54,432 nt of DNA from UBA11612 sp963662375 (GTDB lineage Bacteria > Pseudomonadota > Alphaproteobacteria > Rhodospirillales > Rhodospirillaceae): assembly GCA_963662375.2 (NCBI GenBank), contig CAXXRP010000001.1, positions 1-54,432 of the forward strand, written 5' to 3'. Position 1 is the first letter of the stretch. The number at the start of each line of letters is the position of its first letter. This document shows, in pieces, positions 54,386 to 54,432 of the stretch. The notes beneath the pieces were generated by a model, which was not told the origin of the DNA, searched no databases, and worked only from the letters and a program-made list of their open reading frames with translations. Made by a program: the position numbers and the translations under genes.

Positions 54386-54432
54386 ATAGTAGGTTTTCAG
54401 GTTTTCATCAGGGGGGCGCCACCACCAAGACG

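Noticed and set aside
1..54432. CRISPR arrays, insertion sequences, integrases, tRNA or rRNA genes
   Set aside because: No spaced direct repeats, transposase or integrase motifs, tRNA T-arm-like sequences or rRNA-like stretches were found by reading; the only clear repeats are the two short tandem duplications and the lipoyl repeat.

Overview
The window is a stretch of alphaproteobacterial chromosome, most like Rhodospirillales or a relative. This assignment is inferred from gene order and families, not from a database search. Supporting signs are the envelope block pyrH-frr-uppS-cdsA-dxr-rseP-bamA-skp-lpxD-fabZ-lpxA-lpxI-lpxB, LpxI rather than LpxH, a pyruvate dehydrogenase E1-beta with its own lipoyl domain, an M23 peptidase paired with a bactofilin, and an SOS box of the alphaproteobacterial form GTTC-N7-GTTC upstream of lexA. 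Lipid A and Kdo genes show a Gram-negative cell with LPS.

Layout. 1-12273 (+): end of pyrH, ribosome recycling, isoprenoid and phospholipid synthesis, outer membrane assembly and lipid A synthesis, probably one long operon. 12274-15537: a decayed flagellar-rod-like remnant, then gltA and gltX (-). 15756-18754: a three-gene, more AT-rich surface-glycan cassette (formyltransferase, surface carbohydrate protein, divergent TylF-like methyltransferase). It sits where comEC is expected; only the comEC 3' end survives (18779-19057). 19097-24619 (-): a frameshifted lexA, a GMC oxidoreductase fragment, then moeA, moaC, trpC, trpD and trpG. 24793-26343 (+): a broken divergent polysaccharide deacetylase and a small secreted protein, separating trpG from trpE. 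26363-29835 (-): trpE and ppiD. 30026-35648 (+): tpiA, secG, pyrG, kdsA, a broken GNAT gene and eno. 35645-38205 (-): a broken TonB-dependent receptor and a second broken GNAT gene. 38378-45642 (+): ftsB, pdhA-pdhB-pdhC-lpdA, lipA and ratA. 45613-46628 (-): cinA and a pgpA split by a one-base slip in a homopolymer. 47086-49024 (+): M23 peptidase and bactofilin. 49082-51166 (-): slt. 51407-54233 (+): dapA, smpB, a broken sulfite-oxidase-family gene and a periplasmic glutathione peroxidase.

The housekeeping genes are intact and tightly packed: LPS and outer membrane assembly, tryptophan synthesis, glycolysis to acetyl-CoA with lipoate insertion, and cell wall. Eight or nine peripheral genes are at different stages of decay (in-frame stops, frameshifts, truncation): comEC, a GMC oxidoreductase, the polysaccharide deacetylase, two GNAT acetyltransferases, a TonB receptor, a molybdopterin oxidoreductase, and possibly lexA and pgpA. 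This pattern suggests a lineage under relaxed selection, for example host-associated or after a bottleneck. The two one-base cases (lexA, pgpA) could also be assembly errors.

No tRNA, rRNA, CRISPR array, insertion sequence or integrase was seen. Starts were moved from the longest open frame where a ribosome binding site or family alignment supports a later codon; this is stated gene by gene.
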